NCBI GenBank assembly: GCA_019914995.1
Contig: CM034127.1
Coordinates: forward strand, 248,001 to 312,000
Direction: 5' to 3'
Source: Acanthochlamys bracteata
Taxonomy: Eukaryota > Streptophyta > Magnoliopsida > Pandanales > Velloziaceae
Length of the DNA: 64,000 bases
Shown: positions 29,501 through 47,389 of the stretch, piece after piece
How the letters are laid out: each line of letters starts with the position of its first letter
How positions within the stretch are numbered: position 1 is the stretch's first letter
The notes under the pieces: model-generated
The model's database searches: none
Told to the model about the DNA's origin: nothing
Seen by the model: only the letters and a program-made list of their open reading frames with translations
Program-made: the position numbers and the translations under genes

Positions 29501-29948
29501 TATTTTTTAAAAAATTGAGTTGAAGAAAAAGGCAACTAAGATTTTTCTAAATTATTTTGTGCAGCAGAGCCTGTCTCTTATCCCGAAGCAAACAAATTGA
29601 CGGAGATCATCAGTGTAGATGGAGACAGCAAAGCCTTACTAAACACAAATGGAAAATGAGAAACCAAAACATGATTTAAACTAACTTCAAAGTCCAACGT
29701 TTAGATAAATGCAGAGAATAGAAACAAGAAAAACACGCAAACCAATCCATCATCAGCCTCCGTCAGCTGCTGCAGAGAAAGAGAACAGCAGCTGTCTTTG
29801 AAACCATCAATACCACAATTAATAAAACAATTTTTCAGATAACAAACAATTAATAAACAATCACTCAAATCAATTTAAGAAAAAATAAAAGAAATAAATA
29901 ATCTTTAATACTACTACGTTGTGTTTTGTGTTGAGTTGTGTTGTCTGT

Positions 29949-30471
29949 CTATATAAACATGGCCCAGAACCTCTGCAGCTCTGCGCTGCTGCTTTGCTTC
30001 TGTTATTGTTAATGGCTGCCACCAACACCACCACTACAGCTCTTCTCTCTCTTTCTTTCTGATCTTTCCGTTAGTTAATGGTCTTTCTTCAACTTTTCTT
30101 TCTTTCTTTTTAATTCTATCTTCAGTTTTCTTTTATCTATTTTTCTCTCCCTTGGGTTTGTCCCAAAGATTTGGCATGCGTTTTTGTTTGTAGAGTTTTA
30201 GCTATTTCTGTATCCGGGTTGTCTCAGAGATTTCTTTTTTCTTTGTCTATTTTGCTATATCTATCTCGCGCTGTCTGAAAGATTTCATTTTTCTCTGTCT
30301 ATTTTGCTCTATTCAACTTCTTGCTATCTTTGGTCGTCTCAAAGGTTTCATCTTTTCTATTCTTCATTTTAGATATATTGTTGTTTAGTTGAAGAGTTAA
30401 TCAATCAAATCTTCTTCTTTTCTTTCAAAGCTCCTGAAGAAGAAAGATTGAAGAAGAAGAAGAAGAGAAGA
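29949..30471 (+). promoter_or_regulatory. Core promoter and leader of the GRF gene with upstream ATGs
   Basis: TATATAAA lies at 29949-29956, so transcription probably begins near 29,980. The leader of about 490 bp is pyrimidine-rich. It contains at least two short upstream reading frames: 30012-30062 (16 codons plus stop) and 30078-30113 (11 codons plus stop). Another ATG at 29,959 is so close to the TATA box that it is probably not transcribed. Confidence 0.6.
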
Positions 30472-33400
30472 ATGTTGAGCAGTAGCCGAGGTGCTAGTGT
30501 TGGAGGGTGGAAGTCAGCTTTGTTCACTGCATCACAGTGGGAAGAGTTAGAGCAACAAGCTTTGGTTTACAAGTACTTAGTCGCAGGAGCTCCCGTGCCG
30601 CCAGAGCTACAGTTATCTATTCGCCGAAGCTACGAAGCACGATTCTTCCACGCCGCCGCTGCATGTAATCTAATCTATTATATTGGTTTTTCTTTTTTCT
30701 CTGATCTGATCTTCTTTGTTTTGTTAATCTTCTTTTATCGTGCGATTGCTTTGAACTTTTTTGCTTCAAGATTGAATCTTTGATAATGCTCTAGTCAAAG
30801 TTGTTTTCTTGAAATTTTTTCTGTTTCTTCTTTGTGGGTTAATTTATTTTGATGGTTTTTTATTCTTCAATCTGGTAATGATAGGTTCAGTACTGATGTA
30901 GCGAAGTTTTGGCATTTCAATACCGTTCTTGTTTGCGTCTGGTAAAAACAGAAAAAAGAAAAAGAAGTTGTTTTAATCTCTTGTTGTTAATTTCTTTGAT
31001 GACATTGACAACACTTGAAAATTTTCTTCTGTCTCTATCGTTTGATCTTGTTTGCTTCTTTACTTATTACTTTGTTGTTCTTCAAATCAACCACAGAAAA
31101 AATATTTCAATTGTTTTATTTCTTTTCACTGATTTGAGCGTGCTGTCTTTTTATGGAATCTTTTCTTCCCATTTCTCTATTTCTGAATCCAAAGATCATT
31201 GGTTCTTCATTGTTCTTCCCTAGAATGATTTGAAGGAATTTATTGCTCTCAAAAAGTTTTCTATTTCATTCATTCATAAATTCGAATGTCCCTAGTTGTT
31301 AGTACTCTATATATAGATCTGTGATTACATTTCTCTTTCTTTCTTTTTTTGCTGAAATCCTAGATATCAATAAAGAATCTTTCATAGTTAACATTGAATG
31401 CACTGGGTCTTGATGTTTCTTACCAGTGTTAACATTAAATGCATGGTTGCTTCTTCATGTTTCAGTGGGATACTGTTCTTACTATGGAAAGAAGTTTGAT
31501 CCTGAACCCGGCCGTTGCCGCAGGACTGACGGCAAGAAGTGGAGATGCTCGAAAGACGCTTACCCTGATTCGAAGTACTGCGAACGTCACATGCACCGGG
31601 GCCGAAACCGTTCAAGAAAGCCTGTGGAAGCACAATCACTCTCCCAGTCTCAGTCTTCGACCTCATCATCGACGGTTACTTCTTTCAATCCTAGCACCAA
31701 TAGCTGCGGCGGGATAAGCTTGCGTAGCACTCCGTTCTATTCCTCGGCTGGTGGGAACAACAATAGCAGCAGCGGCTACAACGTCAGCGCCAGTGCTTCT
31801 CATATGTCGATCGATCCTAGTTCCTATTCATTGGTGAACAGAGACTTCAGGTTTGTTCTCAATCAAACTCCATTAATCCCCAATCTAATAGGTTGCGTTG
31901 GTTTGCAATTATTGGCGTTGAAATCAGATTCTGTTTATCTGTTTGACACTATTGTACTTAGAATGGAAGTTTAATTCTCTGCATGTGATCTATGTTGACA
32001 TCGGGGACCTATGTTGAATAGTTTGCAGATGGTGGGCTTCAGATATCTGGTTGAAGATGTATTAAATTTTGGTGAGAATTATCATAAGTCATACAACTGA
32101 GAGTAGCTGTTTTTCTGTCAGGGGTTTAAGATTTTAAGTCAGTCAGACATTGCGGCATGCATGCTGCAGAGTCCACTGAGAACTTACAACCAAAAATGCT
32201 CTCTAAAGAATTTCTGCAACATTGCCTGGAGTTAGGAGTGTGATAAAATACCGTTCCTGCCTTTCCAGTTCAGTCTGTTGTTTAGGCAGTTGCAGTCACC
32301 TGAAAAAGTGTCCTAGAAGATTTTTCTGCTGCCCCCCAACTGGAATATGACAACTTTTAACCTCTTGATAAGGAGGGAATAAACAACTCTCAAATTCATA
32401 CCCTTGATTGCCTTTTTTTGAGGAGTGGTTGTTGTAAGGTTTAGCGAGAATGCATTTGCCTTTGTGCTTAATTAATTACTACCAAGTTGTCTGCCCTTGT
32501 ATTGGAAGAACAGGATTTGCCAATTTTCTTAATTCTGTTTGCACTCCAACTGAAAGCGTACGATTTTTCACTTCTTAATGATGAAGTGAATAAACAACTA
32601 AGATATTCATGTCTTTGATTGTTATTTTAAGGAGTAGTTGTCCTAAGATTTAGCAAATGTGTCTCTATATTCTTATTAAATACTAAGTTGTTCCCCTATG
32701 TCTTGGAAGTAAACAATATGCTGATTATCTTAATCGCATTTTGCCAGCTACATCTCAGCATACTGTGCTTCTTGTTCAGTGTTTAAATTATATAGTCAAA
32801 GAGAATCTTTCTTCAGTACTAGTATAATCATTTAGGAGGTTGTTTCTGGCTTGGCCATTTGTTTATTCATTGATGCTGTTAATCTAATTACCCTGCTAAC
32901 TTGAGGAGATCTTGCTTATCATATAGCATACACTTCAGTTGTTCTGCGTGCTTTTTGTCTTTGGACTTGCATTCACGAATTAACAATTTCGACATATTAT
33001 GCAGTTCTAGATTGAAATCTAGGCAGTTCTGTTGATACCCATTGAAAGTTTAGGCTGCTATAGATGGTTTCATGATAACTTTGAAACTGTAAGCCATCTC
33101 TTTACAACTGTTAAGGACTATGTAGAGCTCATGTACCATTACTTTTGAGTGTCAACATGTCTGGGCAGCATATAATTATTCAATGAGTTATTGCTAATCA
33201 GTGTTGTTCGTCAGTGTCAAGTAATCTCGCTCGAGTCCTCTCCATGCTCTTGCATCAAAGGTGCGATTGTCTATAACCTCTGTATCATTCTCTTAATTTC
33301 ACTTTGCGATACAGCAAATACTCTAAACACATGATGCACTTATTCTTATATGGGTTTACTGACATACTTCTAGTATCATACTCTTAAAAACAGAAAATAT

Positions 33401-34242
33401 GCAAATTTGACAAGGTGCAGATATTTTTTTTTCTTGTCCCGCTTCATTTTTATTCAGCTCCACTATGTTTGCACCATAGCTTCTGTTGTTTGTCCTTTAT
33501 ATGTCAGGCATGCTACCCATCTGTATCTGAAGCTCATCACAGGTTTTGGTGTCCGGTATTGTCTTCCGGACACTTTCTGAATGCCCCTTTTTTGCAGGAC
33601 CTAGAGTTCTTTAAGTATTTTGCCTTTAGGAACCCGCTAGCTTTTACTACACTTTTTAAACTTGATTTCATAGTTTCTGTGGTTCTATTATTTTTCCTTG
33701 TTAATCTTTGACTTTGTATCATTATTTTCTGTTAACGACAGCATTATGAGATTGTTTAAATTTCTATTAGCAGGTACCTCCACGGAAACAAAGCTGAGAC
33801 TGACGAGCACAGTCTCTTTACTGAAACTTCTACTGGTGCCAGGGCCTTCGATTCAACCCTAGACAGTGCATGGCGATTAATGTCTTCTGGGACCTCAGTG
33901 CTTCCTCCATCTGGGGCCAGTGCATCAACTCTTCAAAGCAACTACAGTCAACTCCAGCCCCTGCAAGGTATTGTCCAGTCATCAATGAATTCAATCGCCA
34001 GGCAGCAGCAAGAACGGCATTCCTTCTTTGGAAGTGAATTCGGTGCACTAGAACCTGTTACGAAACAAGAGTCTCAGCCTCTTCGTCCGTTCTTTGATGA
34101 ATGGCCTAAAACAAGGGATGCCTGGTCCGACCTGGACAACGAGAGATCTAACCATAATTCATACTTGACCACGCAGTTGTCAATCTCTATTCCATCCGAT
34201 TTCTCTACAACTTCCAGGTCTCCACATGGTACGCACGACTAA
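30472..34242 (+). CDS. Growth-regulating factor (GRF), QLQ-WRC transcription factor
   Basis: GRFs are plant transcription factors that pair with GIF coactivators and drive cell proliferation in leaves and meristems. Three exons, 30472-30664, 31466-31850 and 33774-34242, give 348 residues. The QLQ domain, which binds GIF, is at residues 14-50 ([20 protein letters not shown], then [13 protein letters not shown]). The WRC domain, with its C3H zinc motif and nuclear signal, lies in exon 2: [40 protein letters not shown]. The C-terminal part is serine and glutamine-rich and contains [14 protein letters not shown] and [13 protein letters not shown], as in the GRF3/GRF4 type, though I cannot fix the number. 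Exon 1 was started at 30,472 because the upstream in-frame codon is TTG. Expression is expected to be limited by miR396, whose target site is intact in exon 2. Confidence 0.93.
31608..31629 (+). promoter_or_regulatory. miR396 target site in the GRF transcript
   Basis: The 22 bases that encode RSRKPVE at the end of the WRC domain contain GTTCAAGAAAGCCTGTGG, the canonical GRF pairing site for miR396, including the extra C that forms the bulge known in GRF targets. Established knowledge: miR396 cleaves and represses GRF mRNAs through this site. Confidence 0.92.
32340..32760 (+). repeat. Tandem duplication of about 210 bp in GRF intron 2
   Basis: Two adjacent diverged copies, about 32340-32550 and 32551-32760. 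Markers shared at an offset of 210 bp include AATAAACAACT (32379 and 32589), CTTTGATTG or CTTGATTGCC, GGAGTGGTTGT/GGAGTAGTTGT, TTTAGC, and TTGGAAG before an A-rich stretch. Confidence 0.7.
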
Positions 34243-36980
34243 ACCACAGTTACATATATCATTTGGAGGAACATTATCTTATGCGCTACGATTATTGATG
34301 CAGACGATTGAGATCGAGATGTTGGTGGTTCCAAGATTGAGTTTTCTGTGTCAATGATGCTTTGGAACACTCTGTTTACTTTTCCGTGAGATTTCGTGTA
34401 TCATGATAAGTTATTTTTCCCAGGATCTAATGTTTTTCTTTGTTAATTTGCTGGTTGTTTTCTGTCGCCAGGACCTAGTTGCCTGTGGGAACACTATGTT
34501 AACATGCTTTCTGTCCTATTTTGTTGTTTAATAATGCTTCTTCATTTTCGATAAAGGAGAACTTTTTTGCGTTGTGTTTAAAGAACTAATTCCGTTCGGA
34601 AGAGTTTACAATACGAGTTTTTCGCACCTTCTATACAAGACTTTTATATGAAGAAACAAGTTCACTGGGGACGCAAGTAGGAGCTAGAAATATGTAACGA
34701 ATCATTTCTCAAAGAATGTATGCTTTTCTGGAAACAACTGGCTAGCACTTGAGTCTCCAGGGAATCAATCAAATCACAAGAATGAATGCAATATGTTGCA
34801 CAGCTTTTTGAATGCCTTCTTTCGAAGCTCTTGATTTTGATGATGGCCTTTTTCAAACTGAAGAAATCCTTCTCAATATGTAGTACCTGAAATAAGAAAA
34901 AAGAAAAAAAAGAAGGAAAAAGAAAGTGTTACGAATGATTTCAGAGTTAGCTTTGCTTGCTTTCTGGATGCTGATGATCTCTCTCCTTGGGGGTGGTTCT
35001 TTATAACTTTATAACTCTCAGCTACAGTACTAATGGCATCTAATCATTTTAACTTTGGAGAAGGAAAGTGAGTTCGTAGAGAACTGATATAAGTCCACAT
35101 ATGGGTAAACATACTGATAGGCATGACGAGAACCGGGGCCCACTGAAGTCTAAACTACAACAGTAGTAAAACTTTTTTATGAAGAAATCTTCAGATACAC
35201 TGAAAAAAAGTGAGCATAAAAAGCAAAAACTGAACAAGGGCATGCATGCAAAGAAGCAGTGGAACAACAGCTGTTATCCAAACTGCTCCTTTAATCACAA
35301 GCATGCTTGCTAGTTGTTTCCCCCATGGCGTTGCTTTGCTTTCGTAGATATCTCTTCAGGCTTTTGTGTACTTAAAGGTAGCCCTGCTTGATTTTGTTTT
35401 ACTTGAATGAATCAATGTGTTTTGAAGCACTAATATTTGTAATAAGATGTAATTCATGCAGTGGTCATGCTAATAAGCGTCAAGACTTGTTTTTATGCTT
35501 TCATTAACTTCGTGCATGTGAAATCTTCTTATTAGATTGATGAATAATGGTGAAGAAAATATGATTGATAAGATATGCCAGCAAAATGGTTGGGACTTCA
35601 CTTGATATGTTGGTTGGAGAAGGTACTTGTTGAAAGTTGCAGCACATGCATGTTTTTAAAAGACCATTGAGGGAGTTTTTGAGTTGCTTGAAACACTTAA
35701 AACCTGTTGGAGTGAGCTTTTCTTTTTAAATTTTTTAATAAAATTTTAAAAATATTTTATAAAAATTAAAAAAAAATTTTAATAGTACAAAAAAATTTTC
35801 GTCGTAAAATTTTTTCATTATTTATTTTTATTATATTTTTTAAAATAAAAAAGACTTATTTAAAAAAAATTTTTAAAATATTTTTTTTAAAAAAAATTCT
35901 TTTTCAATAAGTACTCAAAACAGACCAGTCATTATCTTGGATTTTTCCAATCCTTTTTCGCATGCTTCTTCTTTTTTGTCACATTACTGCATTGTATATT
36001 TCTGAAGTAGAGCTACCCCAGCAAGCATCTTCACTTAAAGATCTACGCCATTTAAGATCACCCCAAAATGACTTCGGGAATATTTGGTATTGCATTTGAA
36101 ATAATTATCATTTCAAATAAATATTTTATTTTTTAATAAACTTAATATAGTATCCAATAATTCTTTTTGAAAAATTGAAAAACTACAAAAAATATATGTT
36201 GTAAATATCTATAATTTTGTATTATTTTTTTAAATTAAAAAAATCAAGCTCGTTTCAAAAAATCTCTAAAATATATTTATTTCAAATTTTTTTTATTTTA
36301 TAAACAATTCCAAATCATTCACTTTCTCGACTAAAAAAATTGCTTCGGAATGACTTTCGTAAAAATGTACTTTTATAAAATATATTTTTCAATAACTTGT
36401 TTTTTAAAAACTCATTTCACATAAGTAAATATATTTTTGGTTTAGTTCTGCATGAAAGCACATCAGCAATAGACGTCAACTGTATTAGCTATCTATTCTA
36501 TCGTATAAATCAGTGTTGAACGACCGATGAAGCGTTGCATTCTCAATGGCATTAGGTTGAATTATGATTTTGTTTCTTTTCCATTACTAGCTTATGAGAG
36601 CTAGTAATCCAAGACCTTCCTTTGCTTCTATGTTGTTTATGGGGCATAGTTTGTGCCCGCTCTATATTTACACTGAAAGGCCCAAGATCCAGATAACAAA
36701 TAATAGACCCAATAATTAGAAGCCCAGTTATACCATTGGACCTGAATCACAGGACGAGCCCACGTAAATTTTCGTGATCAGTCGTGTTAAATTTTCCATG
36801 TTATAATGTAACATCGGACTGATCTCACAACAACCTTCTTCTTCCGAAATCGCTACTCCATGTTTTAATGGACTGGTATCGCAAAATGTTATTCTTTAAA
36901 GAATCCGGCGATCGGTAACAAGAAGAAGAAGCTAAAGCAGCGAAGAGAGAAAGAAGCCGCTTGTTGGTGGATCTCTCTGT
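34243..36980. other. GRF 3' region and intergenic spacer before GTG1
   Basis: The GRF 3' untranslated region probably runs to about 34,640. The rest is AT-rich spacer, with long T/A-rich low-complexity stretches at 35,720-35,930 and 36,080-36,440. No exon could be supported on either strand. Confidence 0.45.
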
Positions 36981-37121
36981 ATATATAAAATCTCACTCAA
37001 CTCTTTTCGAATAATTCAAAATAAAAATTCCCAGATCTGAGATCTCTCTCTATCTCTCTCTAAGAGCTGCCGCGAGCTAACGGCGAAGTTTCGGCCAGTC
37101 CCGGCGTCGGCGGAAGAGGAG
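36981..37121 (+). promoter_or_regulatory. Core promoter and leader of GTG1/COLD1
   Basis: ATATATAAAA at 36981-36990 is a good TATA box, about 130 bp before the start codon. The leader contains CT-rich microsatellite-like sequence (ATCTCTCTCTATCTCTCTCT near 37,040). Confidence 0.65.
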
Positions 37122-44338
<7,217 letters not shown>

Positions 44339-44880
44339 TACCTTTTTCTGTGTATATAATGTACAGATTTTTTTTTCATTAATTTTTTGCTGTCCATATT
44401 CTTCGTCTTTAGTTAATGTAATGTTACCACGCTCCTTTCGATCTTCTTTTTATTTGCCTTCGAGCTGGTATTTACAGAGAAGACCTGTCGGCAGTTGCCG
44501 TTTAAAGCATTAGTATTCTATTTTGAAGGAGCCTTTCAAGCTGAAGATTCTTGTGCATCTTCACTGGAGTAGTTTCTTTTACAAAATTAAAATTCTGTGA
44601 CAAACTGGCCATCTTGATTGATGTTCTTTGACCATGGATAATTCTAAGCTCTCTCTTCATCCTTTCGCTACGGCGTCTTTTAACCGTCTTTCTCTTATAG
44701 GAGTCTGTAATCATCATGGAAGGGGTTTGGATTTCTGTTACATTACAAGCTTTACCTCCAAAGCTATTAGTTGGAGTGGGTTTGTCTCCTTATTCACTGG
44801 GCTACGTACACATGTGGTGTACTAAGCCTAACCCGGCCCAATCCATTTTCTCTATTCGGAGCCATGGAGGGAGGATTGGT
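44339..44880. other. GTG1 3' region and PAM68 promoter
   Basis: A 542-bp spacer. The first part is probably the GTG1 3' untranslated region. No clear TATA box precedes the PAM68-like gene. An in-frame open stretch from 44,716 extends the PAM68 reading frame upstream, but its residues do not resemble a transit peptide. Confidence 0.4.
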
Positions 44881-45552
44881 ATGGATAAGCTTCTTCTCCA
44901 AAATGGAACTTGCCTAAAACCCAACAAACCTTCTCCGTTCACTCCAAGAAAATGGAATCTCTCTCCCCTACTCTCCTCTCCTCCCCTTCTCTTCTCCCTC
45001 ATCACTGCGCCCGCAACCGTGCCGTTGCTCCGCTTCTTCTTCCTTCTCTCTGCCGCCCTTCCTTCCTTCCCTCCTACGCTTGCTCTTGCTCTGAAAAGTC
45101 CTCGCGGCTTCGATCCCCAACAACAGAAAACCAAGAAACGAAGAAGCAACAAAGAAGAAGACGAAGAATTCGATGAGGATGATGAAGAAGAAGAAGAAGA
45201 ACAGTACGACTCGGCCGCAGGAACGATTCCTGAATCGGTTACGAACAGAATGATGCGGCGAGTTGGATTCACAGTCGGTGCTCCACTCGCCGTGGGTCTT
45301 CTATTCTTCCCTTTCTTCTACTACCTCAAAGTAATCAGAAAGATCGACGTGCCAACTTGGATTCCCTTCATTGTCTCCTTCCTATTCTTCGGCACCGCTC
45401 TGCTCGGTGTCAGCTACGGAATTGTTTCGGCTAGCTGGGATCCGCTTCGCGAAGGATCGCTGTTCGGTTGGAATGAGGCGAGGAAGAATTGGCCGGTTTT
45501 CTGGGACTCCCTCTGGCCGAGCAGCGAAGGAAACAACAAGAAAAGGAGATGA
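44881..45552 (+). CDS. PAM68: PAM68-like photosystem II assembly factor
   Basis: PAM68 is an intrinsic thylakoid membrane protein needed for early photosystem II assembly. The mature region is clear: GFDPQQQKTKKRR, a long acidic linker, IPESVTNRMMRRVGFTVGAP, two hydrophobic segments (LLFFPFFYYLKV and WIPFIVSFLFFGTALLGVSY), then SWDPLREGSLFGWNEARKNW and PVFWDSLW. Single exon, TGA at 45,550-45,552. The start is uncertain. In the mature frame the first reasonable ATG is 44,881 (223 residues) but the encoded N-terminus is odd. In the +1 frame an ATG at 44,952 encodes a textbook transit peptide (MESLSPTLLSSPSLLPHHCA..., ending about 45,110), and this frame does not join the mature one. So there is a 1-base frame conflict near 45,090-45,120. 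It may be a sequencing or assembly error, a disrupted allele, or use of the less typical frame. Confidence 0.82.
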   Translation: MDKLLLQNGTCLKPNKPSPFTPRKWNLSPLLSSPPLLFSLITAPATVPLLRFFFLLSAALPSFPPTLALALKSPRGFDPQQQKTKKRRSNKEEDEEFDEDDEEEEEEQYDSAAGTIPESVTNRMMRRVGFTVGAPLAVGLLFFPFFYYLKVIRKIDVPTWIPFIVSFLFFGTALLGVSYGIVSASWDPLREGSLFGWNEARKNWPVFWDSLWPSSEGNNKKRR

Positions 45553-45684
45553 AGAAGAAGAAGGTAGAGTTTTGCATTCGTTTGCCCTTATAATCTTTTC
45601 AGTTTTTTTTTCTAATAAAATTTTTTTTAGCTTAATTTGGTTGTACGAGCAGATATATATCTAGTTGGCAGATTCGGACGGTAA

Positions 45685-45928
45685 GGGCGTGTTTAGTGAA
45701 GTGAGTTTTTTTTAAACTCACTTCACCCAAATTAAAAAATCAAATAAAAAATTAAAAATATTTAATAAAAAATAAAATTATTTATTAATAAAATATTTAT
45801 AGTGAGTATTAAAAATAATTTTTTAAAAAAATTTATTAATAAAATAATTTTATTTAAATTTTTGTATATATTTTATGATGGAAGTGAGTTTCAAAAAAAT
45901 TCACTTTGGGGTGTTGGTAAACACACCC
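45685..45928. mobile_element. Tourist-like MITE with TAA target duplication
   Basis: A 244-bp, AT-rich, non-coding element. It begins GGGCGTGTTTA and ends with the complement of GGGTGTGTTTA, so the terminal inverted repeats match at 10 of 11 positions. It is flanked on both sides by TAA (45682-45684 and 45929-45931), the 3-bp target duplication typical of PIF/Harbinger-type elements. Subterminal AAGTGAGTTT/AAACTCACTT sequences add to the symmetry. It lies about 130 bp after the PAM68 stop. Confidence 0.82.
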
Positions 45929-45931
45929 TAA

Positions 45932-47389
45932 TCGGTCCGAATTTATAAAAAATTATTTTTTTAAATTAATTAAAAAAATTTTAAAAATTAATTAAAATTT
46001 TTTTAAAAATTAATTAAAAAATTTTAAATTGATGACATATTTAATATAAAAATAATTTTTAATAATTCTATTTTGAAAATAATATGTAGTTTAAATTTTG
46101 TATTTGAATGTGATAATGCAAAAATATAATTGCTTATATTTTATTTATAAATATTAATTATTAGTGATTTTTAAATTTTATATTATAAAATATTTAAAAT
46201 CAAATATATATACATAAAAAAATTTGTTATATTTTTTTATGATTTCTCTATGTTATGATTTTATTTTTTTCTAATCTCCTAATTTATTTAAATATTTATT
46301 ATTATAAATTTTAGTTGTTATTATTGTTATTGGTGGTGGCAATACTTCAATTTTCGCTGTGATTATTATTGCTGTTGTTGTTGATAGTAATGCTATAATA
46401 AAAATATTTTAATTTTTTGCTATGACTACTATTGCTATTATTATTGGTAGTATTATTAACAATAAATTTTTTACTGTAATTATTATTATTATTAATTAAA
46501 AATACTTTAATATTATTGACCCGACGGTTCGATCGGTTGACCTGACGGTTTGATCCAAGAATCGTGATCCGGACAATTTTTCGGTTCGATGTCCGGTCCG
46601 GTTCTTACAACTATGGATATATATGTTATGTAAAGTATAGTGTTCTATGATGATACCAAGTTCTATGCCCGTGCGACGCACAGGCTTTTTTGTTGACAAA
46701 CTATTAATTTAATTAACTATAGAACCTATGTAATTAATTGATATTAAATTAATTTTAAAATTATAGTCAAAAATATATTTAGTCGTTGTTCTAAAATTTG
46801 TTTTGAGGACTATTTTAGATCATTATTCTTATATTGCTAAATATATAATTTTTTAATATCAATTTTATAGAATTAAAAATATTAACTTTTGTTGCAGCAC
46901 GGTCTGTTATACACTCGTTCTTATTATCTTACTTGTATATTATAGAGAATGTCATATATATATATATATATATATTAAAGCATTTATAGAACATAAGAAA
47001 ATAAAAGTTTAGTTTGAATTAAGGATTTCAATCGCCTTATGGTGCTAATGGTAGTCGTCGGTAAGCATGTTTATTACTTTTAAAGCTTACATTTTTGTAC
47101 AATTTTTTATCTGATGAAAGTAGTCCTATTTATAAGATTGAAACAGTGCTTTAATAGTAAATAATTTTAATTTATGAAATTTTTGTAAATGGTTGCTAAA
47201 TTAGAAGTTTTTATTATATGTTTTAGTTCTGTATGTTACAAGTTTGAATCTTTATTAACTCAAAGCTCTAAAATAATAGATGGAGGTGTCCGGCATTTAT
47301 AAATTCATAGAGGATCAACTTGGAATTAAACCTAGTGACACTCGCACTCAAAAAGCATGAATCTGAATTAACACATGCACTACTAAACC
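45932..47389. other. AT-rich intergenic region
   Basis: Holds simple A/T sequence with a short tandem motif AATTAATTAAAAAA at 45,967-46,026, ATT-rich microsatellites at about 46,310-46,500, an (AT)n run at 46953-46975, and an imperfect GC-rich hairpin at 46667-46685. The sequence at 46,515-46,610 with repeated CGGTTCGAT/GGTTTGATCC motifs resembles the noncoding end of a mobile element, but I cannot assign it. No gene seen. Confidence 0.4.
46667..46685. repeat. Short GC-rich hairpin
   Basis: GCCCGTGCGACGCACAGGC can pair 9 bases on each side of a one-base centre with one mismatch, in otherwise very AT-rich DNA. Such hairpins occur near ends of some plant mobile elements, for example Helitrons, but the CTRR end expected about 10 bases after is not seen. 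Confidence 0.5.

Larger units (their letters stand above)
25092..29940. other. DUF716 3' region and long AT-rich intergenic region
   Basis: The first 550 bp are the likely 3' untranslated region, possibly with an intron between GAG/GTAGGTG near 25,100 and CATCAG near 25,308. The rest, to about 29,940, is AT-rich with no exon I can support on either strand. It contains a 29-bp direct repeat (25574-25631), a (TAA)n(TTA)n palindrome (26488-26523), several blocks of T-rich/A-rich simple sequence, and a GC-richer island at about 28,000-28,130 with CACGTG and CAGCTG boxes but no reading frame. The open frames at 26,934 and 27,212 show no recognisable protein. Confidence 0.45.

Noticed and set aside
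44802-45272. 156-codon minus-strand frame
   Set aside because: It is antisense to the PAM68 coding region; the serine run mirrors the acidic linker and no family is recognisable.
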